Assembly (NCBI RefSeq): GCF_021768455.1
Contig: NZ_JAIZVX010000001.1
Coordinates: forward strand, 1-64,000
Direction: 5' to 3'
Length of the DNA stretch: 64,000 nt
DNA from: Aquabacterium sp.
Lineage (GTDB): Bacteria > Pseudomonadota > Gammaproteobacteria > Burkholderiales > Burkholderiaceae_C
Positions 30,451-39,984 of this stretch are shown piece after piece (the stretch's first letter is position 1; every line of letters starts with the position of its first letter). A program made the position numbers and the translations under genes. The notes under the pieces were generated by a model. That model saw nothing but the letters and a program-made list of their open reading frames with translations. It made no database searches and was not told where the DNA came from.

Positions 30451-31365
30451 ATGAGCAAGCATTTGCAAGGCCGCGTGGCCCTGGTGACTGGCGCAGGCCG
30501 CGGTGTGGGTCGGGGCATTGCCCTTGAGCTGGCGCGCCAGGGCGCAGACGTGGTCGTCAATGACCTGGGGGCCTCGCTGGATGGCAAGGCCGAAGCCGAA
30601 CAACCCGGTGCCGCCGTGGTGGCCGAGATTCAAGCCATGGGCGGACGCGCGGTGGTCGACGGCGGCTCCGTGGCCTCGTGGGACGACGCACAGCGCATGG
30701 TCGATCTGGCCATCAAGACCTTCGGCCGCATCGACATCGTCGTCAACAATGCCGGGATTCTGCGTGACGTGATGTTCCACCGCATGGGCGAGGCCGAATT
30801 CGACGACGTGATGGCGGTGCACATCAAGGGCTCGTTCAACGTCAGCCGCGCCGCAGCACCCCACTTCAAGGCCCAGAACAGTGGCGTCTTCGTGCACATG
30901 ACGTCCACCTCGGGCCTGATCGGCAACTTTGGCCAGGCCAACTACAGTGCTGCCAAACTGGGCGTGGTGGCCCTGTCCAAATCGATCGCGCTGGACATGC
31001 AGAAATTCGGGGTGCGCTCCAATGCCGTGGCGCCCTTCGCCTGGACGCGCATGATCGACTCCATCCCGGCCGAAACGCCAGAGCAGAAAAAGCGCGTCGA
31101 GGGGCTCAAGAAACTGGACGCCGACAAGGTCGCGCCCTTTGTGGTGGGCCTGTGCTGCGACGGCGCCAGCCATGTCAGCGGGCAGGTCTTTGGCGTTCGC
31201 AACAACGAGATCTACCTGTTCAGCCAGCCACGCCCCATCCGCAGCGCCCACCGCAGCGAAGGCTGGACGCCCGACAGCGTGCTGGAGCAGGCCATCCCCA
31301 TGCTGCAATCGGACTTCTACGCACTGGATCGGTCCGGCGATGTGTTCACCTGGGACCCGGTCTGA
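30451..31365 (+). CDS. SDR, peroxisomal MFE-2-like 3-hydroxyacyl-CoA dehydrogenase type
   Basis: VTGAGRGVGRGIALELARQGADVVVNDLG; FGRIDIVVNNAGILRDVMFHRMGEAEFDDVMAVHIKGSFNVSRAAAPHFK. Confidence 0.88.
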   Translation: MSKHLQGRVALVTGAGRGVGRGIALELARQGADVVVNDLGASLDGKAEAEQPGAAVVAEIQAMGGRAVVDGGSVASWDDAQRMVDLAIKTFGRIDIVVNNAGILRDVMFHRMGEAEFDDVMAVHIKGSFNVSRAAAPHFKAQNSGVFVHMTSTSGLIGNFGQANYSAAKLGVVALSKSIALDMQKFGVRSNAVAPFAWTRMIDSIPAETPEQKKRVEGLKKLDADKVAPFVVGLCCDGASHVSGQVFGVRNNEIYLFSQPRPIRSAHRSEGWTPDSVLEQAIPMLQSDFYALDRSGDVFTWDPV

Positions 31366-31399
31366 GCCATGCCAAGGGAAAGCCTGGCGCATGTCGGCG

Positions 31400-31437
31400 C
31401 CATGACAGTTAAACTATGTGCATGTAAACAGTCATGG
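31400..31437. promoter_or_regulatory. Inverted repeat upstream of marR, candidate autoregulatory operator
   Basis: CCATGACAGTT...AACAGTCATGG, 10/11 complementary arms. Confidence 0.55.
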
Positions 31438-31467
31438 ACCCGCACTTCTGCAGCGGTCTATACCTCA

Positions 31468-31931
31468 TGTCCGAAGCCAAGCACAGTGTGGACTGGGAGC
31501 TCAAGTTGGGCTTCCTGATCCATGATGTTTCCCGCTTGCGGCGCAGCGCATTCGACCGCTGCCTCAAGCCCCTCAATGTGACCAGGTCCCAGTGGTGGGT
31601 GCTGGCCTACCTGTCGCGCGAAGACGGCATGACCCAGGTCCAACTTGCGGAAGAGCTGGATCTGGGCAAGGTGGCCATCGGGGGCCTGATCGACCGCCTT
31701 GAAAAGACCGGACTCGTGCGACGCGAGGCCGATGCCAACGATCGTCGCGTGAACCGGATCTTCCTGGAGCCCAAGAGCAAACAGCTCATCAGCAAGATGC
31801 GCAAGGTCAGTCACCAGCTCAATGCGACCATCCTCCACGGCATCAAGGATGAGCAACTGAACTCGACCGCTGCCACGCTCGACACCATGAAGAGCAATCT
31901 GCTGAGCTATCTGGCAGACAGCGAAGCCTGA
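31468..31931 (+). CDS. MarR-family transcriptional regulator
   Basis: QWWVLAYLSREDGMTQVQLAEELDLGKVAIGGLIDRLEKTGLVRREADANDRRVNRIFL. Confidence 0.92.
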
Positions 31932-31960
31932 CGACGCGCCAAACAGACCCTCACCAAAGC

Positions 31961-31997
31961 AAAGCGGCCTGCCTCGCCATGAGGTACAGGCCGCTTT
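31961..31997. terminator. Bidirectional Rho-independent terminator-like hairpin between convergent genes
   Basis: AAAGCGGCCTG ... CAGGCCGCTTT perfect 11-bp arms. Confidence 0.75.
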
Positions 31998-32018
31998 CTC
32001 CGTGTGACGAAACTTCGC

Positions 32019-32927
32019 TCAGGATGTGCTGCGCAGCGCCTTTTCCTGCACGGCCTTGCCACGCACCAGCGCCTTGGCTTCGGCCCAATCTTCGGGGGTC
32101 AGTTTGCCCAGCTCCGCAAAGGTGCTGGGTGCTGCCAGGTGATGGCCCCCGTCAATGGCGATGTTGTGCCCGGTCAGGTACTCGCAGCCATCTGCCTGCA
32201 AGAACGTCAACAGATTGCACAGTTCGTGCATGCGGCCAAAACGCCCCATCGGAACCTGCTCCGATGAGGCTGCTCCCACATTGGCCTTGGGAATGGGCGC
32301 CAGCTTTTCCCAGGCACTTTCCGTGGGGAATGGCCCTGGCGCCACGGCGTTGACCCGGATGTTGTGACGCCCCCACTCCACTGCCAGCGACATGGTCATG
32401 GCGTGCAGCGCACTCTTGGACATCACGGACGGCAGCACATAGGCAGAGCCGGTCCACACCCAGGTCACCAGCATGCTCACCACCGAGCCCGGCAGACCTT
32501 GCGCGATCCAGCGACGGCCACAAGCCAGGGTCGAATACAGCGCGCCGTCCATGACGGTGGAGCGCACCGCCTCAAAGCCACGAGGGCTGATGTCAGCCGA
32601 AGGCGAGATGAAGTTGGCCGCGGCGTTGTTGATCAGGCCCGTCAAGGGACCGTCCTGCCAGATGCGCTCGACCATGGCATCGATCTGATCGGCGTCACGG
32701 ACATCGCAAACATGGCCATGGATGTCACCGCCGTGTGCCGCGGTGCAGCGCAGCTCCGCAACGGCTTCTTCCAGCACGGCACCTCGGCGACCGCAGATGT
32801 AGACCACGGCGCCCGAAGCGCTGAAGGCGCGGGCCAGTTCCTTGCCAAGGCCAGTGCCACCACCGGTGATGAGGATGCGCTTGCCCGCCAGGGCGTCTGG
32901 GCGCAAAGGGCTGATGTTTGGACTCAT
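32019..32927 (-). CDS. SDR oxidoreductase (2,4-dienoyl-CoA reductase-like)
   Basis: ITGGGTGLGKELARAFSASGAVVYICGRR; PLTGLINNAAANFISP; RVNAVAPGPFPTE. Confidence 0.85.
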   Translation of the reverse strand: MSPNISPLRPDALAGKRILITGGGTGLGKELARAFSASGAVVYICGRRGAVLEEAVAELRCTAAHGGDIHGHVCDVRDADQIDAMVERIWQDGPLTGLINNAAANFISPSADISPRGFEAVRSTVMDGALYSTLACGRRWIAQGLPGSVVSMLVTWVWTGSAYVLPSVMSKSALHAMTMSLAVEWGRHNIRVNAVAPGPFPTESAWEKLAPIPKANVGAASSEQVPMGRFGRMHELCNLLTFLQADGCEYLTGHNIAIDGGHHLAAPSTFAELGKLTPEDWAEAKALVRGKAVQEKALRSTS

Positions 32928-32947
32928 GTATCTTCCTTTCAAAAGGG

Positions 32948-34387
32948 TCAGCCCATCGCGTAGATGGACTTGAGCTGCTGGTAGGCCGCGATGGATTCAG
33001 GCCCCATCTCGCGTCCCAATCCACTGGCCTTGATGCCGCCAAAAGGCGCATTCAGATCAGGCAGATAGCCGTTGATGCCGATCGTGCCGGTCGCCACGCG
33101 GCGCGCCACACGCAAGGCCCGCTCGCGGTCTCGCGACCACACGGTGCCCCCCAGACCGAAGGCCGAGTCATTGGCGAGCTGGATGGCCTCGTCGTCGCTG
33201 CCATAGGCGATCAGTGACAGCACCGGGCCGAAGATCTCCTCACGCGCAATCGTGGCGCTGTTGCTGACATCGGCAAAGACCGTGGGTTGCACGAACCACC
33301 CTCTGTCTCGCGAAGCAGGACGCCCCCCGCCAGTCACCAGCCGAGCTTCCTGCTTGCCGATCTCGATGTAGCGTTCGACGCGGTTGCGATGCATGGCAGA
33401 GCCCATCGGGCCGATCTGGGTGTTGCGGTCCAGCGCATCGCCCACCACATACGACGAGGCCGTGGCGGCCACTGCGTCCACGACTTCCTTGTAGCGCGCG
33501 TTCGGAACCAGGATGCGCGTGCACGAGAAGCAGGCCTGGCCATTGCTGAGCAAAGAAACCGAAGGCATGCCGCCAATGAAGGCATCCAGATCGGCGTCGT
33601 CCAGCAAGATGGCAGCCGACTTGCCCCCCAACTCCAGGCTGACTGGGCGCAGCAGCTTGCCGCAGGCCTCGGCAATCGCCCGGCCTGCACCGGTCGAGCC
33701 CGTGAAGGCGACCTTGTCGACGCCTGGATGCGACACCAGGTAGGCGCCCAGTTCACGCCCACCCGGCACCCAGTTGACCACGCCTGGTGGCAGCCCGGCC
33801 TCTTCGGCAGCCTGCGCCACGATGAAGCAGTCGAGCACGGTCTCGGGCGAGGGCTTGAGCACGATGCTGCAACCGGCTGCCAGCGCTGGCCCGATCTTCA
33901 TCAGCGACAGGATGACCGGGAAGTTCCAGGGCACGATGGCGCCCACCACCCCAACCGGCTCGCGGCGCACTGTGGTGTTGAAGCCCAGCGGCGACGGACG
34001 GCTTTCTTCTGCGTCCAGCGTGCCGGCCAGGCTGGCATAGTAGCGCAGCACGGCCACGGAATAGCTGCTCTCCAGTTGTTCTGCCGTAGCGATCGGCATG
34101 CCGTTTTGCATGCTGACTGTGCGTGCAAGTTCGCTGCCCCGTTTTTCCAGGGCATCGGCGAAACGCGACAGACACTCACCGCGCTCTGCGCCGCTCATCG
34201 TGCCCCAGGCCGTTTCGGTCAATGCGCGACGGGCCGCACTCACCGCAGCATCGATGTCCTGCTGATCGCCTTCCGGCGCACTGCCAACCACGTCTTCCGT
34301 GCTGGCGCTGATGGCCTCGAACCGCGTGCTGGAATGGGGCTTCACCCATTGGCCGCCGATGAACAAGGCTTGGTGATGTGTGCTCAT
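32948..34387 (-). CDS. Aldehyde dehydrogenase (candidate XylC-like partner of the hydroxylase)
   Basis: VVGAIVPWNFPVILSLMKIGPALAAGCSIVLKPSPET; VAFTGSTGAGRAI; LELGGKSAAILLDDADLD; NGQACFSCTRI. Confidence 0.93.
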   Translation of the reverse strand: MSTHHQALFIGGQWVKPHSSTRFEAISASTEDVVGSAPEGDQQDIDAAVSAARRALTETAWGTMSGAERGECLSRFADALEKRGSELARTVSMQNGMPIATAEQLESSYSVAVLRYYASLAGTLDAEESRPSPLGFNTTVRREPVGVVGAIVPWNFPVILSLMKIGPALAAGCSIVLKPSPETVLDCFIVAQAAEEAGLPPGVVNWVPGGRELGAYLVSHPGVDKVAFTGSTGAGRAIAEACGKLLRPVSLELGGKSAAILLDDADLDAFIGGMPSVSLLSNGQACFSCTRILVPNARYKEVVDAVAATASSYVVGDALDRNTQIGPMGSAMHRNRVERYIEIGKQEARLVTGGGRPASRDRGWFVQPTVFADVSNSATIAREEIFGPVLSLIAYGSDDEAIQLANDSAFGLGGTVWSRDRERALRVARRVATGTIGINGYLPDLNAPFGGIKASGLGREMGPESIAAYQQLKSIYAMG

Positions 34388-34490
34388 GAGGGTCTCCTGA
34401 CGCTGGCGCCCATGCACCAGCAGCGACTGCCGTGTTTTGCGGTCAGGCTGATGTGCTGCCGCAGTGAAAGATCGAGTGCGACGCGAAATT

Positions 34491-34508
34491 GTCGTTCGCA
34501 TGCGTACC
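34491..34508 (-). promoter_or_regulatory. Shared operator-like motif GGTACGCATGCGAACGAC upstream of aldehyde dehydrogenase
   Basis: Reverse complement of gtcgttcgcatgcgtacc. Confidence 0.55.
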
Positions 34509-34566
34509 ATATGCTAACACTACCAATTTGCAGCCACACTGGCAGAAACCCCCGAGCGCTGGTGCG

Positions 34567-37323
34567 TCAGGCGCTGCCCAGCAACTTGAGTGCGCGAGCC
34601 CTGGCCAGCGCCGCAGAGCGACTGCCGACGCCCAGCTTGGCGTAGAGGTTGCGCAGATGCCACTTCACAGTGGGCAGCGACAATGACAGCCGATCGGCCA
34701 TCTGCAAGTTGTTGAGCCCCTGGTCAAGCAGGGCCAGTATCTGCAGCTCGCGCGCCGAAGGCGCCTCAACGTAGGCCACGCCCTCTTCCGTCTGTGGGCG
34801 GCTTGAATCAGCCCCGTCGGCGGTTGCACTGACATGCGCCATCAGACGCCCCCACAAGGCCAGCTCCGAGGGCAAGTTCAGGCCCAGATCCTTGTCCTTG
34901 AGTTGCAAAAGCCACGCGCTCAACCAGTTGATGCGCGCAAGGAAGGGCGACAGCAAACGCCCGGGTGCCGCCATGGCCAAGGCGAGCGACAAGCTGCGTT
35001 GCGCTCTGTTGAAGTGCCGATCGCGCACATGGATTTCCGTTGCGGCGGCCAGCAACTCGACCTGATCACGCATGCGGTGCTGCCCCTGTGCGGTGCGCAG
35101 ACGCTGCTCGATCGCGTTCAGCGCAGCCTCGTGCTGCCCCTGTGCGATCAGGACATCGATCGATGCCATCATCCAGTCGCCTCGCTCCGGCATGCTCCGG
35201 TCGCGGCCCAGCTGACACCGTGCGGCCAGTGCCTCGGCTTCGGCCAGGCGCCCCAGTTGCACGCAGCGGCGCACACGGCTAGCGGTCAGGAATTTCAAGG
35301 CCCGTGCCGGGTAGCTCAAGGCGATGCGCTCCAGCATGGCAGACGCCAGCATCTCGTCGCCCTCACCTTGCCACAGTGCGGCGCAGGCACTCAGACCCTG
35401 CTCGGCGCTCGTCATCACACCCTGCAAGGTCGAACAACTCGTGCTCATCTTGGCCACGCGCCTCGCCCGATCGGTGAAACCCAGATCGCGCAGCGCCCCC
35501 ACATGCACAAAGTCGATGGCGTCCAGAACATGCACGTCCGCGCCGATCAGGTCAACCACCTTGGCTCGCACCGCCTGCAAGAGCTGATCGGCCAGATCGG
35601 GTCGCCCCTGCGTGATTTCCGCACAGGCGCGCACGATGGCGACCCATGCCATGCCCCAAGGGCTGCTGGATCGGTCGATCACCGCCTGCGCCTGCGTGAG
35701 GTGTTGAGCGGCCACCATCAGGTCGCCATGGTCGATTTCAGTCATGGCCAGCAGGGTGATGGCCGTGGCATGACTCAGGGCATCACGAGGGCAGTCCCTT
35801 TCCAGCCAGGCGCTCGCGCACGCCCGCGCCTCGGGCAAGCGATCCAGGTACACATTGATGATGAGGCCCAGGAATTCGGCCCGCGCCTGCTCACGCACAC
35901 CGGCCTGCGCAAGGCCCTGCACGCCAAGGCGGTCCAGTGCCTTGCTCGCGCGTTCGTACTGCATGGTATGGCAGAGCGCCCAGACATACCAGCCATGGGC
36001 TTCGCTCGAGATGTCTCCGCCGATGGCCATCAGACGGTCGGCCCAGGTGATGAAGGGCGCCATCCGATCCTGGTCGCCCACCACCACGGCCGCCACGCGA
36101 TCCAGAAGCTGCTCAGCCAGCACCACCGCCTGCGCATCCAGCGCGATGGGCAGTGCGTTGATGTCGTCACCCTGTTGTGCATGCCAGCTCGCAGCACGCT
36201 CAAGCACTTCACGTCGGCGCTCGCCACTCAGGCGATCCCTGCCTTCCGCCAGCAAGAACTCGCGCAGCAGGGTGTGGAAGCGCAACCACCGCCGATTGCG
36301 GTCCAGTGGAAAGATCAGCACATTGCGCGCCAGCAGATCATCCAGCCACGCCCTGGCCTCTGAGCAACCCGTCATGTGCGCGGCCAACTCGACGCTGAAT
36401 TCGCGAAGCGGCGCGATCTCGAGCATGAACTGCACCTGTTGGTCGTCAAAGCCGACCAGCACTCGCCGCGCCAGCAGGCGGGCGATGTCGATCTGGTCGC
36501 CGCCAAAACGCGCCAGCACCCCATCGAAATCCAGATGGGCGCCCTCCCCCTGCAGCCGCTGCTCCCCAGACATCAGCACCTGCAACAGCCTCAGCGCCGT
36601 GGGCCAGCCTTCTGTTTGCGCCTCGATGCGCTTGAGCAGACGCTCGTCCAGTTGCACCAGGCCGGCCTCGGCAAACAGGCTGGCCACGCCTGACTGGTCC
36701 ATGCGCAGATGAGGCACGCCCAGCTCCAGCGCCGACAACTCGAGCTTGGCGCGCACCATGTCGATGGGCAGTTCACGCGTGCTGGAAACGACGATCTTCA
36801 GATGAGGGCCGCTCTGAAAGATCAGGCGATCCAGAAAGGCCGGCAATTGCGGGTCACGACAATAGCCCAGGTTGTCGATGAACAGCACCACCTCTGACTC
36901 GAGCTGATTGAACTGCTCAAAGATGTCGTCGCGCGCCACGCCGCGGCCAGACAGCGCCTGAAGCATCGACGCCGGCTCGCCCAGGCTGAGCAAGCAGGCA
37001 TGCGACATGGCAATCCGCAACAGGTAAAGAAGCGTCGAGAGGTCCGTGTCGCGGTCATCGAGTGTGACCCACACGCCACGCCGCCCCTCGTTGACCAGCT
37101 GCTGGTGCAGCCGCGTCAGCAATACCGTCTTGCCATAACCCGATGGTGCCGTCACCAGCACCAGCTTGGGCAATGGCTGCAACTGCTGCAGCGCAGCCAG
37201 CGCACGGGTGTCCACGGCATCGAACTTGAAAGTCGGGGGAGCGATGCGCGTCTCGTGCGCGACGACATCCTGCTCGCCAGCCTGAACGGCGCTGACCAAG
37301 CCGGCAAAGGTCTCACCCATCAC
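34567..37323 (-). CDS. Large ATP-binding LuxR-family (MalT/AlkS-like LAL) transcriptional activator
   Basis: 918 aa; LVTAPSGYGKTVLLTRLHQQL P-loop near N-term; C-terminal LuxR HTH PSARELQILALLDQGLNNLQMADRLSLSLPTVKWHLRNLYAKLGVGSRSAALARARAL; divergent from ADH/xylM-like operon. Confidence 0.9.
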   Translation of the reverse strand: MMGETFAGLVSAVQAGEQDVVAHETRIAPPTFKFDAVDTRALAALQQLQPLPKLVLVTAPSGYGKTVLLTRLHQQLVNEGRRGVWVTLDDRDTDLSTLLYLLRIAMSHACLLSLGEPASMLQALSGRGVARDDIFEQFNQLESEVVLFIDNLGYCRDPQLPAFLDRLIFQSGPHLKIVVSSTRELPIDMVRAKLELSALELGVPHLRMDQSGVASLFAEAGLVQLDERLLKRIEAQTEGWPTALRLLQVLMSGEQRLQGEGAHLDFDGVLARFGGDQIDIARLLARRVLVGFDDQQVQFMLEIAPLREFSVELAAHMTGCSEARAWLDDLLARNVLIFPLDRNRRWLRFHTLLREFLLAEGRDRLSGERRREVLERAASWHAQQGDDINALPIALDAQAVVLAEQLLDRVAAVVVGDQDRMAPFITWADRLMAIGGDISSEAHGWYVWALCHTMQYERASKALDRLGVQGLAQAGVREQARAEFLGLIINVYLDRLPEARACASAWLERDCPRDALSHATAITLLAMTEIDHGDLMVAAQHLTQAQAVIDRSSSPWGMAWVAIVRACAEITQGRPDLADQLLQAVRAKVVDLIGADVHVLDAIDFVHVGALRDLGFTDRARRVAKMSTSCSTLQGVMTSAEQGLSACAALWQGEGDEMLASAMLERIALSYPARALKFLTASRVRRCVQLGRLAEAEALAARCQLGRDRSMPERGDWMMASIDVLIAQGQHEAALNAIEQRLRTAQGQHRMRDQVELLAAATEIHVRDRHFNRAQRSLSLALAMAAPGRLLSPFLARINWLSAWLLQLKDKDLGLNLPSELALWGRLMAHVSATADGADSSRPQTEEGVAYVEAPSARELQILALLDQGLNNLQMADRLSLSLPTVKWHLRNLYAKLGVGSRSAALARARALKLLGSA

Positions 37324-37665
37324 ATGAACCCCAAATCATTACCGTGCTTACCATGCACATGCATATCATATTCGACATGCAGGCATCACGTGCCGCAATC
37401 CGGGTGACCAATGCGCGCAGACCGACAAAGAGACGGCCATCTCGATGTCGAGCGCAAGGGTTTACACCCAGTTGAGGTCGCCAGCCGCAACGGGCCCGCT
37501 CCGATGCTAGCGTGCGGCCCACCAAGACTCAAGCGGGATTGCGCGGGGGCCGCGTCATCCGATGCAGGGATAGCCCCTCCTCCACCCCTCCTTAGGGATG
37601 GTGCTTTGCATGGCTGCGCCGGCATCCAATGCAGGACACCACACATCCGCACAAGAAGGAACGCC

Positions 37666-38817
37666 ATGAACGCCCTGGTCGACGGCTCACCGCTTCAACA
37701 CACAGCCTCGGCACGCCGCGCCCGCGCTGCCCTGGCTCGCCGCCCTCAGACGCCCCTGCTCCTGGAAGACATCGACGTGGCCGAGCCCCGCGCCGACGAG
37801 CTGCTGGTCCGCATGGTGGGCAGCGGCATTTGCCACACGGACATCGTCTGCCGCGATGGCTTCCCTGTGCCCATGCCCATCGTGCTGGGGCATGAGGGCG
37901 CTGGTGTGGTCGAGGCGGTTGGCGCAGCCGTCACCGGCTATGCCCCTGGTGACCACGTGGTCATGTCCTTCAACTCGTGTGGCAGCTGCGCCAACTGCGA
38001 GAGCCACGAACCGGCCTACTGCCATCAGTTTCTGGGCCTGAATTTTGGCGGGGCCTTCCAGGATGGTCGCGCCACGCCCTTGAGCCAGAACGGTGAACCG
38101 ATCTTCGGCAATTTCTTCGGGCAGTCATCGTTTGCCTCGCTGGCCATCGTGCGTGCCAGCAATGCGGTGAAGGTAGACAAGAGCCTTCCGCTGGCGATGC
38201 TGGGCCCGCTGGGTTGCGGCATCCAGACCGGCGCCGGCGCTGTCATGAACACCTTCAAGCTCAAGCCCGGGCGTGCCATCGTGGTTTTTGGCGGCGGTGC
38301 GGTCGGCCTGAGCGCCGTGATGGCGGCCAAGGCGCTCAAGGCCAGTGCCGTGATCCTCGTAGAGCCCAACAGCCAGCGCCGCGCCCTGGCATTGGAGCTG
38401 GGCGCCACCGCCACCATCGACCCGCTGGATGGCAGCGACACCCTGGCGGCCATCCGCGCAGCAGGGGGCGGCACGGGCGTGAGCTACGCCCTCGACACCA
38501 CGGGCATTCCGTCGGTGGCCGCCACGGCAACCGAGGTCTTGTTGCCCAACGGACAACTCGGCCTGATCGGCATCCCACCACCGGACGCGCACTTCCCCAT
38601 GTCGATCATGAGCGCCTACGTGAAGGGGATTGGCATCAAGTGCATTGTCGAAGGCGACAGTGACCCGCACACCTTCATTCCCCAATTGATCGCACTCCAT
38701 CAAGACGGGCAACTGCCATTTGATCGCTTGATCAAGACATTCCCCTTCGAGCAGATCAACGAAGCCATCGCCTCATCAGAGAACGGCTCGGTCATCAAGC
38801 CTGTCGTGTTGTTCTGA
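37666..38817 (+). CDS. Zn-dependent alcohol dehydrogenase (aryl/benzyl-alcohol dehydrogenase, XylB-like)
   Basis: GSGICHTDIVCRDGFPVPMPIVLGHEGAGVVEAVG; NSCGSCANCESHEPAYCHQF; VFGGGAVGLSAVMAAK. Confidence 0.9.
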   Translation: MNALVDGSPLQHTASARRARAALARRPQTPLLLEDIDVAEPRADELLVRMVGSGICHTDIVCRDGFPVPMPIVLGHEGAGVVEAVGAAVTGYAPGDHVVMSFNSCGSCANCESHEPAYCHQFLGLNFGGAFQDGRATPLSQNGEPIFGNFFGQSSFASLAIVRASNAVKVDKSLPLAMLGPLGCGIQTGAGAVMNTFKLKPGRAIVVFGGGAVGLSAVMAAKALKASAVILVEPNSQRRALALELGATATIDPLDGSDTLAAIRAAGGGTGVSYALDTTGIPSVAATATEVLLPNGQLGLIGIPPPDAHFPMSIMSAYVKGIGIKCIVEGDSDPHTFIPQLIALHQDGQLPFDRLIKTFPFEQINEAIASSENGSVIKPVVLF

Positions 38818-38846
38818 ACCCGTTTCATCTCGCACTGGAGACCAAT

Positions 38847-39944
38847 ATGTGGGACTACATCAAATACTACCTGGCACCGTTGACGCTGGTGTTGGCCATC
38901 GCCGGCATGCTGCATGGCGGTGCCTTCGTGTGGACCGGCCTGGCCATGCTGCCCCTGCTTGCCGTGATCGACAGCCTGTTGCCCCCTGATCTGGCCAAAC
39001 GCCAGATCAAGAACCGCACGCTGGCCTTCATTCCCATCTGGCTTTGCACGCTGCTTTGCCCGACCCTGTACGTGGTCATGGCCTGGGTCGTCGCGCACCA
39101 GGCGCTGAGCGGCTGGGAGATCACAGGCCTGGTGATGAGTTGCGCCTGGCTGTCGGTCCTGCCTGGCGTGACGGCCTTTCATGAGCTGTACCACGCACGC
39201 GGGCGCATTGGCCGCACGGTCAGCCGCTATGCGCAGGTCTGCTATCTGGATACCACGCGCATGGAGGCTCATGTGGTGAGCCATCACCGTGATGTCGGCA
39301 CCGCCGAAGACGCGGACACCGCCGCCCGAGGCGAGACGCTCTATACCTTCGCCGGGCCTGCAGTGATCGAGTCCACCCTGCTGGCACAGCGCATCGAATC
39401 CGACAACCTGGAGAAGCGCGGCTACGGACGCTGGTCCATCCGCCACCACCTGTGGCGCGCGATCCTGGCTCAGGTCATCTTTCAAAGCATGCTCTTTGCA
39501 ATCGGTGGCTGGCAGGCCGTTGCCATGGCTTTGACTGCGATGGTGATTGCACGCTATTGGATCGAGACCTTCAACTACTTCCAACACTACGGTCAGGTGC
39601 GCGTGAGCGGCACCCCCATCGAGAAGCGCCACGTGTGGAACCACTTTGGCACGCTCTCTCGCCTGGTGGCTTTTGAGATCACCAACCACGCCGACCACCA
39701 TCTGAACTCCTACCTGGCGTTTTACGAGCTGGTGCCGCACCGCGAGTCGGTGCGCATGCCCAGCGTGTTCGTGTGCTTCTTTGCCGCGCTGATCCCGCCA
39801 GTCTGGTTCAACATGATCATCAAGCCGGCCCTGCGCGAATGGGACGCCCACTACGCCACCCCTGAAGAGCGCAAGCTGGCAGCCGAGCAGAACCGAAAGG
39901 CCGGCTGGGAAGACTGGTCTGCGCAGCCCGCAGCCTCGCACTGA
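38847..39944 (+). CDS. xylM: XylM/CymA/AlkB-family membrane di-iron hydroxylase
   Basis: His boxes HELYH, HVVSHH, FNYFQHYG, EITNHADHH; length and C-terminal region (FVCFFAALIPPVWFNMIIKPALREWDAHYATPEERKLA) match remembered XylM. Confidence 0.9.
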   Translation: MWDYIKYYLAPLTLVLAIAGMLHGGAFVWTGLAMLPLLAVIDSLLPPDLAKRQIKNRTLAFIPIWLCTLLCPTLYVVMAWVVAHQALSGWEITGLVMSCAWLSVLPGVTAFHELYHARGRIGRTVSRYAQVCYLDTTRMEAHVVSHHRDVGTAEDADTAARGETLYTFAGPAVIESTLLAQRIESDNLEKRGYGRWSIRHHLWRAILAQVIFQSMLFAIGGWQAVAMALTAMVIARYWIETFNYFQHYGQVRVSGTPIEKRHVWNHFGTLSRLVAFEITNHADHHLNSYLAFYELVPHRESVRMPSVFVCFFAALIPPVWFNMIIKPALREWDAHYATPEERKLAAEQNRKAGWEDWSAQPAASH

Positions 39945-39984
39945 GCGCACCCCACCCGTCGCCCACCTTCTGCGAACCCACGCC

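Noticed and set aside
37411-37665. N-terminal extension of the alcohol dehydrogenase ORF
   Set aside because: Not MDR-like; falls in the regulator/ADH intergenic promoter region; ATG at 37666 fits ADH length
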